This document shows, one piece after another, positions 10,801 through 20,187 of a DNA stretch of 64,000 nt; the stretch's first letter is position 1, and each line of letters starts with the position of its first letter. Under the pieces are notes generated by a model that worked only from the letters and a program-made list of their open reading frames with translations, searched no databases and had not been told where the DNA came from. A program made the translations under genes and the position numbers. Location: positions 1,116,001-1,180,000 of the forward strand of contig OY253652.1 in NCBI GenBank assembly GCA_958009055.1, written 5' to 3'. This DNA comes from Choricystis sp. odSpoLacu1 (lineage: Eukaryota; Chlorophyta; Trebouxiophyceae).

Positions 10801-12651
10801 AACCTGGACCGCGACGTGTCCCTGCCTGAAGGCGACGACGTGGTGGCCGCCCTGTCGCTGGACGAGCGGGACACGATTGTGGGCAAAGTCTACTCCAAAC
10901 TGATGGAGATCGAGTCGCGCCTGCTGCCGTGCGGCCTGCACGTGGTGGGGGAGCCCCCCTCCGCCACTGAGGCCGTCGCCACCCTGGTCAACATCGCTGA
11001 AATTGACAGGCCCGACGTCGAGCCGCCGGTGCCGGGGCTGCCCGGCATCCTCGCGCGCTCCATCGGGCGCAACATTGAACAAATCTACCAGGGCAACAAC
11101 AAGGGCGACCTGGACGACGTCACCCTCAACGAGACCATCAAGGAGGCGTGCCGCGACATGGTGCGCGCCTTTGTGGAGGACCGGCTGGACGCCAACGGCG
11201 TCGTGTCGGCCGACTCGTTCGCCTCGTTTGCGCGCCGCCTCGGCCTGCAGAAATCGCCGTGGGAGCGCGCGCTCGCGGGCGGCCCCTTTGCCAAGGCCGA
11301 CCCGTCCCAGCTGGCCACCGCGTTCGCCTACCTGGAGGGCTGCCTCGAGCAGATCGTCAAGGACAACGAGCTGGGCGCCCTGCGCCAGGCGCTGCGCGGC
11401 GGGTACGTCGAGCCCGGCCCCGGCGGCGACCCGATCCGCAACCCGGGCGTCCTGCCCACCGGCAAAAACATCCACGCCCTGGACCCTCAATCCATCCCCA
11501 CCGCCGCCGCCGTCAAGTCGGCTGAACTGGTGGTGGAGCGCCTGCTGGAGGCGCAGCGCGTCGAGGCGGGCGGCGCGTGGCCCGAGACGGTGGCCGTCGT
11601 CCTCTGGGGCACCGACAACATCAAGACCTACGGCGAGTCCCTCGCCCAAGTCATGGTCATGGTGGGCGTCCGCCCCGTCGCCGACGCTCTGGGCCGCGTC
11701 AACAAGCTGGAGGTGATGTCCCTGGAGGAGCTGGGCCGCCCCCGCATCGACGTCGTCGTCAACTGTTCGGGCGTCTTCCGCGACCTGTTTGTCAACCAGA
11801 TGAACCTGCTGGACCGCGCCATCAAGCTGGCGGCGGAGCAGGACGAGCCTGAAGACATGAACTTTGTGCGCAAGCACGCGCGCGAGCAAGCCGAGGAGCT
11901 GGGCGTGTCGCTGCGCGATGCGGCCACGCGCGTCTTCTCCAACGCGAGCGGCTCCTACTCGTCCAACGTCAACCTGGCCGTCGAAAACTCATCCTGGCAG
12001 GACGAGTCCCAGCTGCAGGAGATGTACCTGAAGCGCAAGTCGTTCGCCTTCAACTCGGACCGGCCGGGCGCGGGCGGCGAGGCCAACCGGGAGGTGTTTG
12101 AGGCGGCGATGAAGACGGTCGACGTGACGTTTCAAAACCTCGACTCGTCCGAAATCTCGCTCACCGACGTCTCCCACTACTTTGACTCCGACCCCACCAA
12201 GCTTGTCTCCGGCCTGCGCGGCGACGGCCGCGTCCCCGCCTCCTACATCGCGGACACGACGACGGCCAACGCGCAGGTGAGGACGCTTTCCTCCCAAGTG
12301 CGCCTCGACGCGCGCACCAAGCTGCTCAACCCGAAATGGTATGAAGGCTTGCTGTCGTCCGGGTACGAGGGCGTGCGCGAGATCCAGAAGCGGCTGACCA
12401 ACACCATGGGCTGGTCCGCGACGGCGGGCGCGGTCGACAACTGGGTGTATGATGAGGCGAACGCCGCGTTCATCGACGACGGCGAGATGGCCGACCGCCT
12501 GATGCAGGCCAACCCGAACTCCTTCCGCAAACTGGTGGCCACCTTCCTGGAGGCCAATGGGCGGGGGTACTGGGAGGCGACGCCCGACCAGATCGAGAAG
12601 CTGAGGCAGATGTACATGGACGTGGAGGACAAGATCGAGGGCGTGGAGTGA
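7815..12651 (+). CDS. chlH: Magnesium chelatase subunit H (chlorophyll biosynthesis)
   Basis: The porphyrin-binding subunit of the chloroplast ATP-dependent Mg-chelatase, which with ChlI and ChlD inserts magnesium into protoporphyrin IX. Exons are 7815-7983, 8547-8707 and 8818-12651; all junction phases agree. The product is 1387 aa, close to plant ChlH (about 1380). The first 50 residues are Arg/Ala/Pro-rich, as expected of a transit peptide. The mature N-terminus contains [20 protein letters not shown], then the BchH core with [40 protein letters not shown] and [13 protein letters not shown] near the end. Plant homologues (GUN5) also have roles in retrograde signalling. The 3834-nt last exon is intact despite many G/C runs. 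It ends in TGA followed 18 nt later by a G22 tract. Confidence 0.98.
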
Positions 12652-12669
12652 GAGAAGGGGAGGAGGAAA

Positions 12670-12691
12670 GGGGGGGGGGGGGGGGGGGGGG
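12670..12691 (+). repeat. G22 homopolymer
   Basis: 22 consecutive G beginning 18 nt after the chlH stop codon, preceded by a purine-only stretch. It could form a quadruplex in the transcript and its length is probably unstable. Confidence 0.95.
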
Positions 12692-12998
12692 AGTGAAATC
12701 ATCACTCCTCCCCTCTCCCCACCACCACCACCCGCCCACACCGCCCTTAGCTTTTCCCCCCACCCACCCACCCACACATGCACCTGCTTCCTTTTTTTTT
12801 AGCCCCACAAAGGCAACGCCAAACGAATTCTTTTCCCCCCCGTTTCTTTTATTTTCATTTACGCTTTCTAGGCTTTTTTTGCTTTTTTGGCGCGCGCTGA
12901 GAGAGAGAGAGAGTTGCGATGTTGGGAGGGGCGGCGGCGTCCGCGTTCCACCGTGCTGCGCTGCGCACCCGCGCGCGCCGGGGGCGTCGGCGCGTCGT

Positions 12999-13014
12999 CC
13001 CCCCCCCCCCCCCC
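12999..13014 (+). repeat. C16 homopolymer
   Basis: 16 consecutive C in the chlH/ATP synthase intergenic region, followed within a few bases by a GAGAGAGAGAG stretch. Confidence 0.95.
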
Positions 13015-13262
13015 TCGCCAGAGAGAGAGAGGGCAGCGATCTTTTCTTTTGTGTTTGGCGTCCCCTTTCCCCCCACCCCGCAACCCCCACCCCGACCCCT
13101 CCTTCCCCTCAAAAAAACTGTGCGCAGGCTGACCGCGGGTGCGTGCGCGCGCTGGCATTGTGTGTAAACTCATGGTGTGCCTCGCGTATCGAGAAAGAAA
13201 AAGGGTTGGAAGTGACACGGAAGAAAAAAACAAGAAACTAACTCTCTCTCTCTCTGCTTTCC

Positions 13263-13961
13263 TCAGTGGGCGGCCTTGCCTTCCAGCTTGACGGCTTGTT
13301 CAGCCTTCATGTGGGCGTACTCCTGTGTGGTTGTGGTGACGTGGGGAGGAGGGTGAGTGTGAAACAAAAAAAAGGGCGACGCGCGTTGTGCCTCTCTCGC
13401 TCCTCCCCGCCCCGTGCGCCAGTGTTTCCCTCTCGCCCGCCCGCTCCCCCCCTCAATCGGCAGCCCCGTCTGCACCTGCGCCCAAGGGGGTGGCGTGGCG
13501 GCCGGCCGGCTGACTGCGCGAGGCAGGCAGGCACAGCCTTCTGTTCGCCCCCGCGGCGGCCATCTGCGCGCCGCGCGGGGGCCCCGCCCCGCACGCTCCC
13601 GCTCTCCTTCCGGCCCGCTCCCCCGGTGCAGCAGCACGGAACACGCTCCCCTCCTCGTCCGCGCGTCAGCGGCGGCAACCTCCAACGTCACCACACCACC
13701 ACACACACACCACATCCCACTCACCGTCGGCCACGCCAGCGCGTACGCCCCCACAAACAGCAGCGCCATCGTGTTGAACAGCGGCTTGACGGAGCCTGCA
13801 TCCATTTGACTCTTGACGGGGCCGTGGAGGTGCTCGTTGGTGCGAGCGTAAAGCGCGGAGGGCGTCAAGTGCGTGCGCGAGAAGCCGCCCACATAGGCAG
13901 GCAGTTCACCCACCTTGAGGCCTTTGAGGCCGCGCGAGAACTCGGAGACGAGGCGACTCAT
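13263..13961 (-). CDS. Mitochondrial ATP synthase subunit f-like protein
   Basis: Exons 13961-13725 and 13322-13263 with a 402-nt intron in phase 0; 98 aa. The segment KVGELPAYVGGF...LTPSALYARTNEHL resembles animal subunit f (KLGELPSWI...SPSGIFGAF), and SVKPLFNTMALLFVGAYALA resembles fungal subunit f (GKPLWHFALGIIAFGY). A single membrane helix at about residues 62-79 is followed by a charged tail EYAHMKAEQAVKLEGKAAH. Subunit f sits in the membrane Fo part and helps dimer formation. The match is short and by eye, so another small inner-membrane protein is possible. The 3' end shows a GAGAGAGAGAG tract just after the stop. The gene is divergent from the dehydrogenase. Confidence 0.55.
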   Translation of the reverse strand: MSRLVSEFSRGLKGLKVGELPAYVGGFSRTHLTPSALYARTNEHLHGPVKSQMDAGSVKPLFNTMALLFVGAYALAWPTVSGMWCVCGGVVTLEVAAADARTRRGACSVLLHRGSGPEGERERAGRGPRAARRWPPRGRTEGCACLPRAVSRPAATPPPWAQVQTGLPIEGGSGRARGKHWRTGRGGAREAQRASPFFLFHTHPPPHVTTTTQEYAHMKAEQAVKLEGKAAH

Positions 13962-14082
13962 TTGGGGGTGGGGGCGGGGGGGCGGGGGCGCGGAAATCGG
14001 GAGAAAAAGAGGAAAGACGAAGTGAACATAAACACAAAACGACGAAAAACAAAACGTGACCTTGTCGCTTCCCATCGTCGAA
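13962..14082. promoter_or_regulatory. Divergent intergenic region, 121 bp
   Basis: The shared upstream region of the ATP synthase f-like gene and the 2-hydroxyacid dehydrogenase. It contains an A-rich stretch (14004-14060) that contrasts with the GC-rich surroundings. Confidence 0.4.
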
Positions 14083-15141
14083 ATGGGGACGCCGCCCGAC
14101 GAAACGTGGCACGTGTTTTGGGCACACAATGCGTGGCACAGCTTCTTTCAAGGGTGAGCAAAAAAGAAAGCACGCGCGCGTCTCGGAAACGGTGTTGTCG
14201 GCGCCCGCTCCGTTTCCCTCACCCGCTCCGTTTCCCTCACTCTCACACTCTCTCTTTCCCCGCACAGCTTTGCCGCCGCCCTACCACCCTGGGCGACAGC
14301 CACCCAGTACGATCCAGCCCTCCCGGTGGAAAGCCAGGTGGGACCAAACACCCGAGTCATCATCCCCGCGACCGGCCCTCCCTCTGTCGTCGCGGCCGCG
14401 GTTTTTTCGTCGCCACGCCTCGCCCTGATCACGCAGCCCGCCTCCGGCCTCGACAACGTGGACGTGGCCTCAGCCACAGCCCGCCGCATCCCTGTGTGCG
14501 CGGCTCCCGGCGTCAACGCGGCCTCGGTCGCAGAAGCAGCGATCATGAGCCTGCTATGCGTCGCGCGGCGGCTTGACGACGCGCGCGCGGCCCTGCGCGC
14601 GCACTCCCTTGGCGAACCCCTGGGCACCCAACTCGCCGGCAAAACACTGGTTGTGGTGGGCGGATCGGGCGCCATCGGCTCCCGCGTCGCGGCCATTGGC
14701 AGGGCGATGGGCATGGAGGTGACGTGTTTAAGGTCGACGTCGACGCGGGCCGATTTAACGTCCGCGCTCGCGACCGCGGATACCGTCTCCGTCCACATCC
14801 CTCTGACCTCATCCACGCGCCATCTGTTTGATGCGGCTGCATTTGCGGCCATGAAACACGGAGCCCTGTTTGTAAATTACTCACGGGGAGGTGTTGTGGA
14901 TGAGGCCGCCCTGCTGGCCGCTCTGGAAAGTGGGCGCGTCGCGGGTGCTGGGCTCGACGTGTTTTCGTCCGAACCGGTCGACCCGGCCTCCCCGCTCGCC
15001 TCCCACCCGCGCGTGCTGGCGACGCCCCACATCGGGGTGTCGACGCATGAAGTGTGGGCTGCCTACCGAGACCTGCTGGTGGGCAACGTCGTGGCGGCGA
15101 GGAGTGGCGGCGGGCTACAGGGCCAGGTGAATCAATTTTAA
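14083..15141 (+). CDS. D-isomer-specific 2-hydroxyacid dehydrogenase
   Basis: An NAD(P)-dependent D-2-hydroxyacid dehydrogenase, 314 aa. Exon 1 is 14083-14153 (phase 2) and exon 2 is 14268-15141; the split glycine codon restores the frame exactly. The Rossmann motif is VVVGGSGAIGSRVAAIG (about residues 127-143). All three catalytic residues are visible: Arg in FVNYSRGGVVDEAAL, Glu in VFSSEPVDPASPL and His in ATPHIGVST. The substrate cannot be told from the sequence; D-3-phosphoglycerate, glyoxylate/hydroxypyruvate and D-lactate enzymes share this core. The N-terminus (TPPDETWHVFWAHNA) is short and shows no clear targeting signal. It lacks the C-terminal ACT domain of many plant phosphoglycerate dehydrogenases. 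Confidence 0.9.
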
Positions 15142-15259
15142 ATGGCGGGTAAAATGGTGGTGGCGGGGAGTGCAGGGGTCATGCAAAAACTGATTTTAAC
15201 AAAAGGTAAAAACGAAAAAAAAAAAAAAACATTGCCCCCATCACACACAATTCAAACCA

Positions 15260-16696
15260 TCACTCCTTCAACACCCTGTACGCCAGCACTGTCAAGTATT
15301 TTCCCTCTGGATAGCCGGGATCGAGCGTGTGGCAGGGGGCGGCGCCCGCTTCGCGCACGAGGGTGAGGCGCGCGCGCGCGGTAGCTGCACCGCGCTCAAC
15401 CGCGCGCGCGAGCGTGCCTGCCTCCCGCGCCACCGCGCCAGAACACGAGCAAGTCACCAAGAGGCCTCCCGGTTTGACGATGGAGAGAGATGCGGCATTC
15501 AGGGACGCATACTTGCGCAGGGCAGCGGGCAGGGAGGCGCGCGTGGGGGCGAGTTTTGGGGGGTCGAGAATGACGACGTCGAAGGATTCGCCGCGTGCCG
15601 CGGCCGCCGCCGCAAACGCGCCTGCATCCGATTTCTCGGTGGTGATGACGTTGGCAAACCCGTTGGCGGCAGCGTTGGTGGACGCGAGGTCGAGGGCGGG
15701 GACTGACGTGTCCACAGCGACGACGCGGGAAGCACCCGCCGCGGCTGCAGCGACAGCAAACCCGCCGCTGAAGCAGCACAGGTCAGCGACGGTTGCCCCC
15801 GGCCTCACCGCCACGTGGCGTACAAACGCCCTGTTGTCGCGTTGGTCGGCGTAGAAGCCTCCCTTTTGGAAGAGGGGGGGGGAGGCGAAGCGCAGGCCGG
15901 CTTCACTGACAGTGACAGCGGGAGGAGGCGCGGTCTCTGCCTCGCCGCCACCAGCCTCCGCCACCTCCCACCCTTCCTCGGCCGCCACTGCAGCCGACCG
16001 TGTCCACAAGATGGTGGCGCCTGGGGCCACGGAAGCTAGAGCCGTCTCCACAGCCCCTCTGTGCGCCTCCACCCACGCAGCACACGCGGTGACCACCAGG
16101 CACCCAGGGCCCAGCACGTCCACGATCAGGCCGGACAGGCGGTCTCCTTCTGAGTTGATCAGGCGGTAGACGTTTGTGTCGGCGGAGGGGAGGCCCAGGG
16201 AGGCGCGCAGAGAGGCAGCCGCACGCACGCGGGCTGCCAACAGCGCAGGCACGTCCATCGGGGGGGCACCATCAGCGCCGTCACCCACAATGCGCACCCG
16301 GTACAGGGAGTGCGGGTTGTAGAAGCCCCACGCAAACGGGGCGCGGTCGCCGTCGGCCAGCAAGACGGGGGCGCCCGCGTCCGGGGGCGGCCGCCCCAGC
16401 ACAGCGTCCACCGCGCCAGGGAAGACCAGGGGGTGAGCCCTGGCCCCACGAAACAGTTTGGAGTGGCCGCCCTTCAGGATGACGAGGGGGGCGGACCCCT
16501 CAGCCGCCGCGGCAGCCAGCGACGGGTGCGGCGGCGGCGGCGGCGGGCCGCGCGAGTCGCGGCGGTTGGTGGCGTCACCACGGCCGCCGCCGCGAGGTGG
16601 GCGGTCGCGAGAGGTGGCGCCGCCACCGCCCTGGCCGCCGCCAAATGCGGCGACGGTGGCGCGGTGGCGGGCAGCAGCACGGACTGACGGACGCAT
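15260..16696 (-). CDS. RlmI-like SAM-dependent rRNA (cytosine-C5) methyltransferase
   Basis: A single exon, 478 aa. After an Arg/Gly/Pro-rich N-terminus of about 70 residues (probably organellar targeting) comes a PUA-like domain with LKGGHSKLFRGARAHPLVFP. The RlmI core follows: INSEGDRLSGLIVDVLG, QKGGFYADQRDNRAF (family pattern QKTGFFLDQR.NR), the SAM loop VADLCCFSGGFAVAAA, VVILDPPKLAPT and catalytic-cysteine-type VTCSCSG. Bacterial RlmI methylates C1962 of 23S rRNA, so the inferred target here is organellar large-subunit rRNA. The exact base and the organelle are not shown by the sequence. It is divergent from the derlin gene. Confidence 0.88.
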   Translation of the reverse strand: MRPSVRAAARHRATVAAFGGGQGGGGATSRDRPPRGGGRGDATNRRDSRGPPPPPPHPSLAAAAAEGSAPLVILKGGHSKLFRGARAHPLVFPGAVDAVLGRPPPDAGAPVLLADGDRAPFAWGFYNPHSLYRVRIVGDGADGAPPMDVPALLAARVRAAASLRASLGLPSADTNVYRLINSEGDRLSGLIVDVLGPGCLVVTACAAWVEAHRGAVETALASVAPGATILWTRSAAVAAEEGWEVAEAGGGEAETAPPPAVTVSEAGLRFASPPLFQKGGFYADQRDNRAFVRHVAVRPGATVADLCCFSGGFAVAAAAAGASRVVAVDTSVPALDLASTNAAANGFANVITTEKSDAGAFAAAAAARGESFDVVILDPPKLAPTRASLPAALRKYASLNAASLSIVKPGGLLVTCSCSGAVAREAGTLARAVERGAATARARLTLVREAGAAPCHTLDPGYPEGKYLTVLAYRVLKE

Positions 16697-16800
16697 GTGG
16701 TTTCGTTGTGTGTGCCAGCGTCGGAGTCACTCGTCTTCGTTTGTTTTTCGCATTGAAAAGGGCGTGGAGAGCTCGACCGCCCAGCTCCACACACACGCTC
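16697..16800. promoter_or_regulatory. Divergent intergenic region, 104 bp
   Basis: A very short shared upstream region between the methyltransferase and derlin start codons, with a T-rich patch TCGTTTGTTTTTCGCATTG at 16736-16754. Confidence 0.35.
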
Positions 16801-17767
16801 ATGCCGCCCCGCGTCGCCACCCCGGGCGCCGACCCCGGCCTGCTCGACGCCTACCTGTCCGTCCCCCCCGTCACCCGCACGCTGGCGACGGGTGCGACCG
16901 TCCTCACGCTCGCCACCAAGCTGGGCCTGCTGTCGTCCTACGCCCTCGTCATCACGCCCGACCTGGTGCTGGGCAAGCTGCAGGTGAGATTGTTGGGGGT
17001 GGGAAGGAGGAGGGAGGGAGGAAAAGAGAGAGAGGGATGCGAAACGAACACGTTTTCATCGCGCTCCCTCTTCCCACGACCTCCCCAGCTCTGGCGCCTC
17101 GCCACCGCCGCCCTCTTCCTGGGCCCCCTGTCCTTCGGCACCCTCATCCAGCTGGTCTGGCTGGTTCAATACGGCCGCGCCCTGGAGGATGGCGCGTTTG
17201 TGGCGAGTACAGCCGATTTCGCGTGGTGCGTGCTCACAGGCACTGCCGCCCTCGCAGTCGTCGCGCTCGCGGCCCCCATCCTGGGCCTCGTCACGCTGGC
17301 GCCGTCCCTGGTGTTCATGCTGCTGTACGTGTGGGCGCGGCACAATCCCGCCAGTCCGCAGGTGTGTGGGGGGGGGAGGAAGGAGGGAGGGGGGGGGGAA
17401 GGGAGACGCGCGCTCTGCCACCCGCTGACTCCCTCCACCCACACACACTACACAGTCCATCATGGGCCTCATCACCCTGCCCGCCATCTACCTGCCGTGG
17501 GCCTTCCTCGCCCTCGCCTTCTGCGGGGTGGGCGGGTCCCCGTCCGCGGACGGCGCGGGCCTGTTGGTGGGCCACCTCTACTACTTCCTCACCTCCATCC
17601 ACCCCGCGGCGGGGGGGAGGAGGCTGCTGGCCACCCCCGCCTGGCTGGTGCGGGCGCTGGCGGCGCGTGGAGTCGGGCGCGTGGCGGCCCCGGTTGCCGC
17701 GGCTGCGGGGGTGGGGGCGGGCGGCTTCCGCGCGTTTGGGGGGACGGGGCGGCGGTTGGCGGATTGA
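16801..17767 (+). CDS. Derlin (ER-associated degradation channel component)
   Basis: Exons 16801-16983, 17089-17361 and 17456-17767, all phase 0; 255 aa. The Der1/derlin family is recognised by DAYLSVPPVTRTLATGATV, ITPDLVLGKLQ then LWRLATAALFLGPLSFGTL (the family pattern is P.......QIWRL.T.FLFFG), and the later hydrophobic segments with PAIYLPWAFLAL. About six hydrophobic stretches fit a rhomboid-fold pseudoprotease in the ER membrane. Derlins export misfolded proteins to the cytosol with p97/CDC48. Near the C-terminus, GHLYYFLTSIHPAAGGRRLL is the usual GH.Y.F...YP region. Intron 2 starts GTGTGTGGGGGG and ends CCACCCACACACACTACACAG, which are partly complementary. Confidence 0.93.
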
Positions 17768-17889
17768 TTGGGGATGGGTGGTTGTAGGTTTTGTGTGTGT
17801 GAAAAGTGATGGAAACAAGCAGCAAACAAGAGAGAAGGAGGGGGATAGCAACAAAAAGAAAACACAAAACCTTCTCTTCGCGGGCTCAT

Positions 17890-18466
17890 TCACTTGACTT
17901 TCTCCAGCTCTTTGGCCAACTCCCCACTCTGGTGCATGCTCATGAGGATGTCCGCCCCCCCCACAAACTCTCCCGCGACAAACACTTGAGGAATGGTCGG
18001 CCACTCTGAGAACGCTTTCACACCCTCCCGCAGAGCGGGGTCAGCCAGCACGTTGCGGGAGCCGAAGGGGACGCCATAGGCATCCAGGATGCGGCACGCC
18101 ATGTTGGAGAAGCCGCACTGGGGGGCGTCGGGCGAGCCCTGAGTGTGGGGTGTGGGGGTGGGGTGGGGAGGTGGTGTGAGACGACGTGTCGGTCTCGCCA
18201 GCACCTCTCTCTCCTTTTCCTCCTCCCATTCCCTCTCTCTCCATCCTCACCTTCATGTACACAAACACTTTGTGCCCCTGGATGTCGGCCCGAATCGTGT
18301 CGTCCACCCCCCCCGCGCCGTCGCCCTTGGCCACGGGCGCAAAGTCGGAGTGCGAGTCGCCGCCGCCGTCGCCAGCCATTGCGGACGCACGCCACGAAGA
18401 CGACGCGATGGCGCGTGCGGCGAGGCGGGGGGCCAGCGTGCGCAGGAGGGAGGTGGTGGCGAGCAT
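17890..18466 (-). CDS. Monothiol CGFS glutaredoxin, organellar
   Basis: Exons 18466-18251 and 18138-17890, phase 0; 154 aa. The active site [20 protein letters not shown] has the single-cysteine CGFS motif, followed by [20 protein letters not shown], the glutathione-binding TIPQ/GG..D signature. The N-terminus [20 protein letters not shown] is Arg/Leu/Ser/Ala-rich and lacks acidic residues, typical of mitochondrial or plastid import. The closest type is yeast Grx5 / plant GRXS15 or GRXS14, [2Fe-2S] cluster carriers. Mitochondrial versus plastid location cannot be settled by eye. The intron falls just before the active site. Confidence 0.93.
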
Positions 18467-18688
18467 AATGCAAAGGAAGCGTGAGAGCGACGTTGTGTGT
18501 GTGTGTGGTTTGACTCGCTCACTCTGATTTTACGCGCACAGCGTGCGCACACACGCACACGCACACGCACACACGCGCGGCGTCGCTGCTCACCGCTTCT
18601 TCACAAGCCACACGTGAAGGGGCCAGGTTTGGCGCAGCACTCAGAGCCCGTGGTCGCGTTCACATCGCCACAACCACCGTTTTTTCTG
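18467..18688. promoter_or_regulatory. Divergent intergenic region with CA repeat
   Basis: About 220 bp between the glutaredoxin and pfkB kinase starts. It includes a TG run (18494-18506) and an imperfect CA/GC repeat (18541-18577). The kinase frame is open upstream of the chosen ATG, so an earlier start is possible. Confidence 0.35.
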
Positions 18689-20029
18689 ATGTGCGCACAG
18701 ACGCCGCGCCCCCCGCCCGCCCGCCCGCCAGGCGCCCACACACGGCGCCCTGCTGCGCCCAGGCATCTCCCTCGTCGCGCCACGCCACCCGCCGCCGCCG
18801 CCCCCCCTCGCTTCGACGCGGTCGCCCTCGGCAACATTTGTGTCGACGTGTTTGTCTCTGTAGACACCCTGCCCCCTCCCTCCGTCGTCAAAACGGCCGC
18901 CACCCTGGCCAGTCTGCAAGCAACCGCGGGGTCAGGTGCCTCCGCGGGGGCGGCGGCATCGCGGCTGGAGCTGGGCGGGGCCACCAACTTTTTGATCGCA
19001 GCCGCTCGCCTCGGCCTGGCCACCGGCGCCGTCGCCCACGTGGGGGACGACACGGAGGGCTGGTTCGCGCTGGACGCTCTGGCGGCGGAGGGGGTGACGC
19101 GGGTGGAGAGAGTGGCCGACGCGCGGGGCGACGTGGGGGCGCGGGGGACCCTCCTCTGCTACGTCCTGGTACACGAACCCTCCACCCAGCATGCGTTCTG
19201 TTCCGAGTATGATCTGGGGCCCCACCCGTTGCTGGCCCCTGGCGCCACGGATGGGCTGGGGGAGAGCGATGACAATGGCGCGCCGTCCTCCACCACCACT
19301 CCCGTCTCCCTGCCCCCCGCCGCTTTAGACGTCCTCGCGTCCTCCACCGCCATCTTTGTCAACGGGTTTGCGTACGATGAACTGCCGGCGGGCGCCCTGC
19401 TGGCGGGCCTGGCCCGCGCGCGCGCGGCAGGAGCATCAGTCCTCTTTGACCCCGGCCCCCGCGCCGCTGCCCTGGCCGCCCGCGGCGTGCTGCATGCCGC
19501 CCTGGATGTGGCGGACACCGTGCTGCTGACCGAAGAGGAGGCGGAGCCTGTGACTGGGGTGGCGGTGGCGGAGGGCGACGCAGACGCGGCGATCGTTGCT
19601 GCGCGCTCCCTCCTCGCGCATGCCTCCGCCCCCACCACCACCGTCATCGTCAAGCGGGGCGCGGCGGGAGCGCTGCTGGTGAGGCGGGATGGTGCTGACG
19701 CCGGTTCGAGCACCGTCACATCGCGCCCCGCCCCGTCGGTCGACGTCGCCGACACAGTTGGCTGCGGCGACTCGTTTGCCGCCGCCATCGCGCTCGCCGA
19801 CCGCGCAGCCGCCCCCCCGGGCGTCGCCCTGGCCCTGGCCAACGCGGTGGGGGCGGCCACCGCGACGCGGCATGGGGCGGGGCGGGCGGTGGCGGATCCG
19901 AGGACGGTGGCAGGGTTGCTGGAAAGTGATGCTGCAGCTGGTGACGCCGACGCGGCGGCCGCGCTCGCGCTGCTCCACGACTCCAGGCGGCTAGCGGGCA
20001 GGGATGACGGCGTGGCGGCGGCAGCCTAG
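18689..20029 (+). CDS. pfkB-family carbohydrate/nucleoside kinase
   Basis: A single exon, 446 aa from the ATG at 18689. The first 40 residues (TPRPPPARPPGAHTRRPAAP and on) look like a plastid transit peptide. The ribokinase fold follows: FDAVALGNICVDVFV, the glycine motif RLELGGATNFLIAAARLGL (pfkB signature 1), then TVIVKRGAAGALL and SVDVADTVGCGDSFAAAIAL (signature 2), where the Asp of GCGD is the catalytic base. The usual GAGD has become GCGD, with an Ala-to-Cys change next to the anion hole. The sugar or nucleoside substrate cannot be assigned. An in-frame upstream extension to about 18497 exists, but its repeat-derived residues argue against it. Confidence 0.85.
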   Translation: MCAQTPRPPPARPPGAHTRRPAAPRHLPRRATPPAAAAPPRFDAVALGNICVDVFVSVDTLPPPSVVKTAATLASLQATAGSGASAGAAASRLELGGATNFLIAAARLGLATGAVAHVGDDTEGWFALDALAAEGVTRVERVADARGDVGARGTLLCYVLVHEPSTQHAFCSEYDLGPHPLLAPGATDGLGESDDNGAPSSTTTPVSLPPAALDVLASSTAIFVNGFAYDELPAGALLAGLARARAAGASVLFDPGPRAAALAARGVLHAALDVADTVLLTEEEAEPVTGVAVAEGDADAAIVAARSLLAHASAPTTTVIVKRGAAGALLVRRDGADAGSSTVTSRPAPSVDVADTVGCGDSFAAAIALADRAAAPPGVALALANAVGAATATRHGAGRAVADPRTVAGLLESDAAAGDADAAAALALLHDSRRLAGRDDGVAAAA

Positions 20030-20187
20030 TTATTTGTTTTTTGTGTCGTGATTTTTGTGAGCGTCCTGTGTTAGCAGAGCAAACGTCTGAAAGTGAGGAT
20101 GGTGTTTTTTTTCGTCGAAACAAAACGCTGGCGCCGATTTCTCTGAATCTGTGCCGGCGCGACGCCACGCGCCTCTCTCTTCGCACT

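Larger units (their letters stand above)
12652..13262. other. Convergent intergenic region with long G and C homopolymers
   Basis: About 610 bp between the convergent ends of chlH and the ATP synthase f-like gene. It contains a G22 run, a C16 run, two GAGA stretches (12898-12914, 13020-13032) and T-rich segments. I see no gene; it is probably the two 3' UTRs. Confidence 0.6.

Noticed and set aside
8164..11889. A 1241-codon open frame antisense to chlH
   Set aside because: It mirrors the third-codon-position GC of chlH, has no family motif, and chlH itself is unmistakable. Long antisense frames are expected at this GC content.
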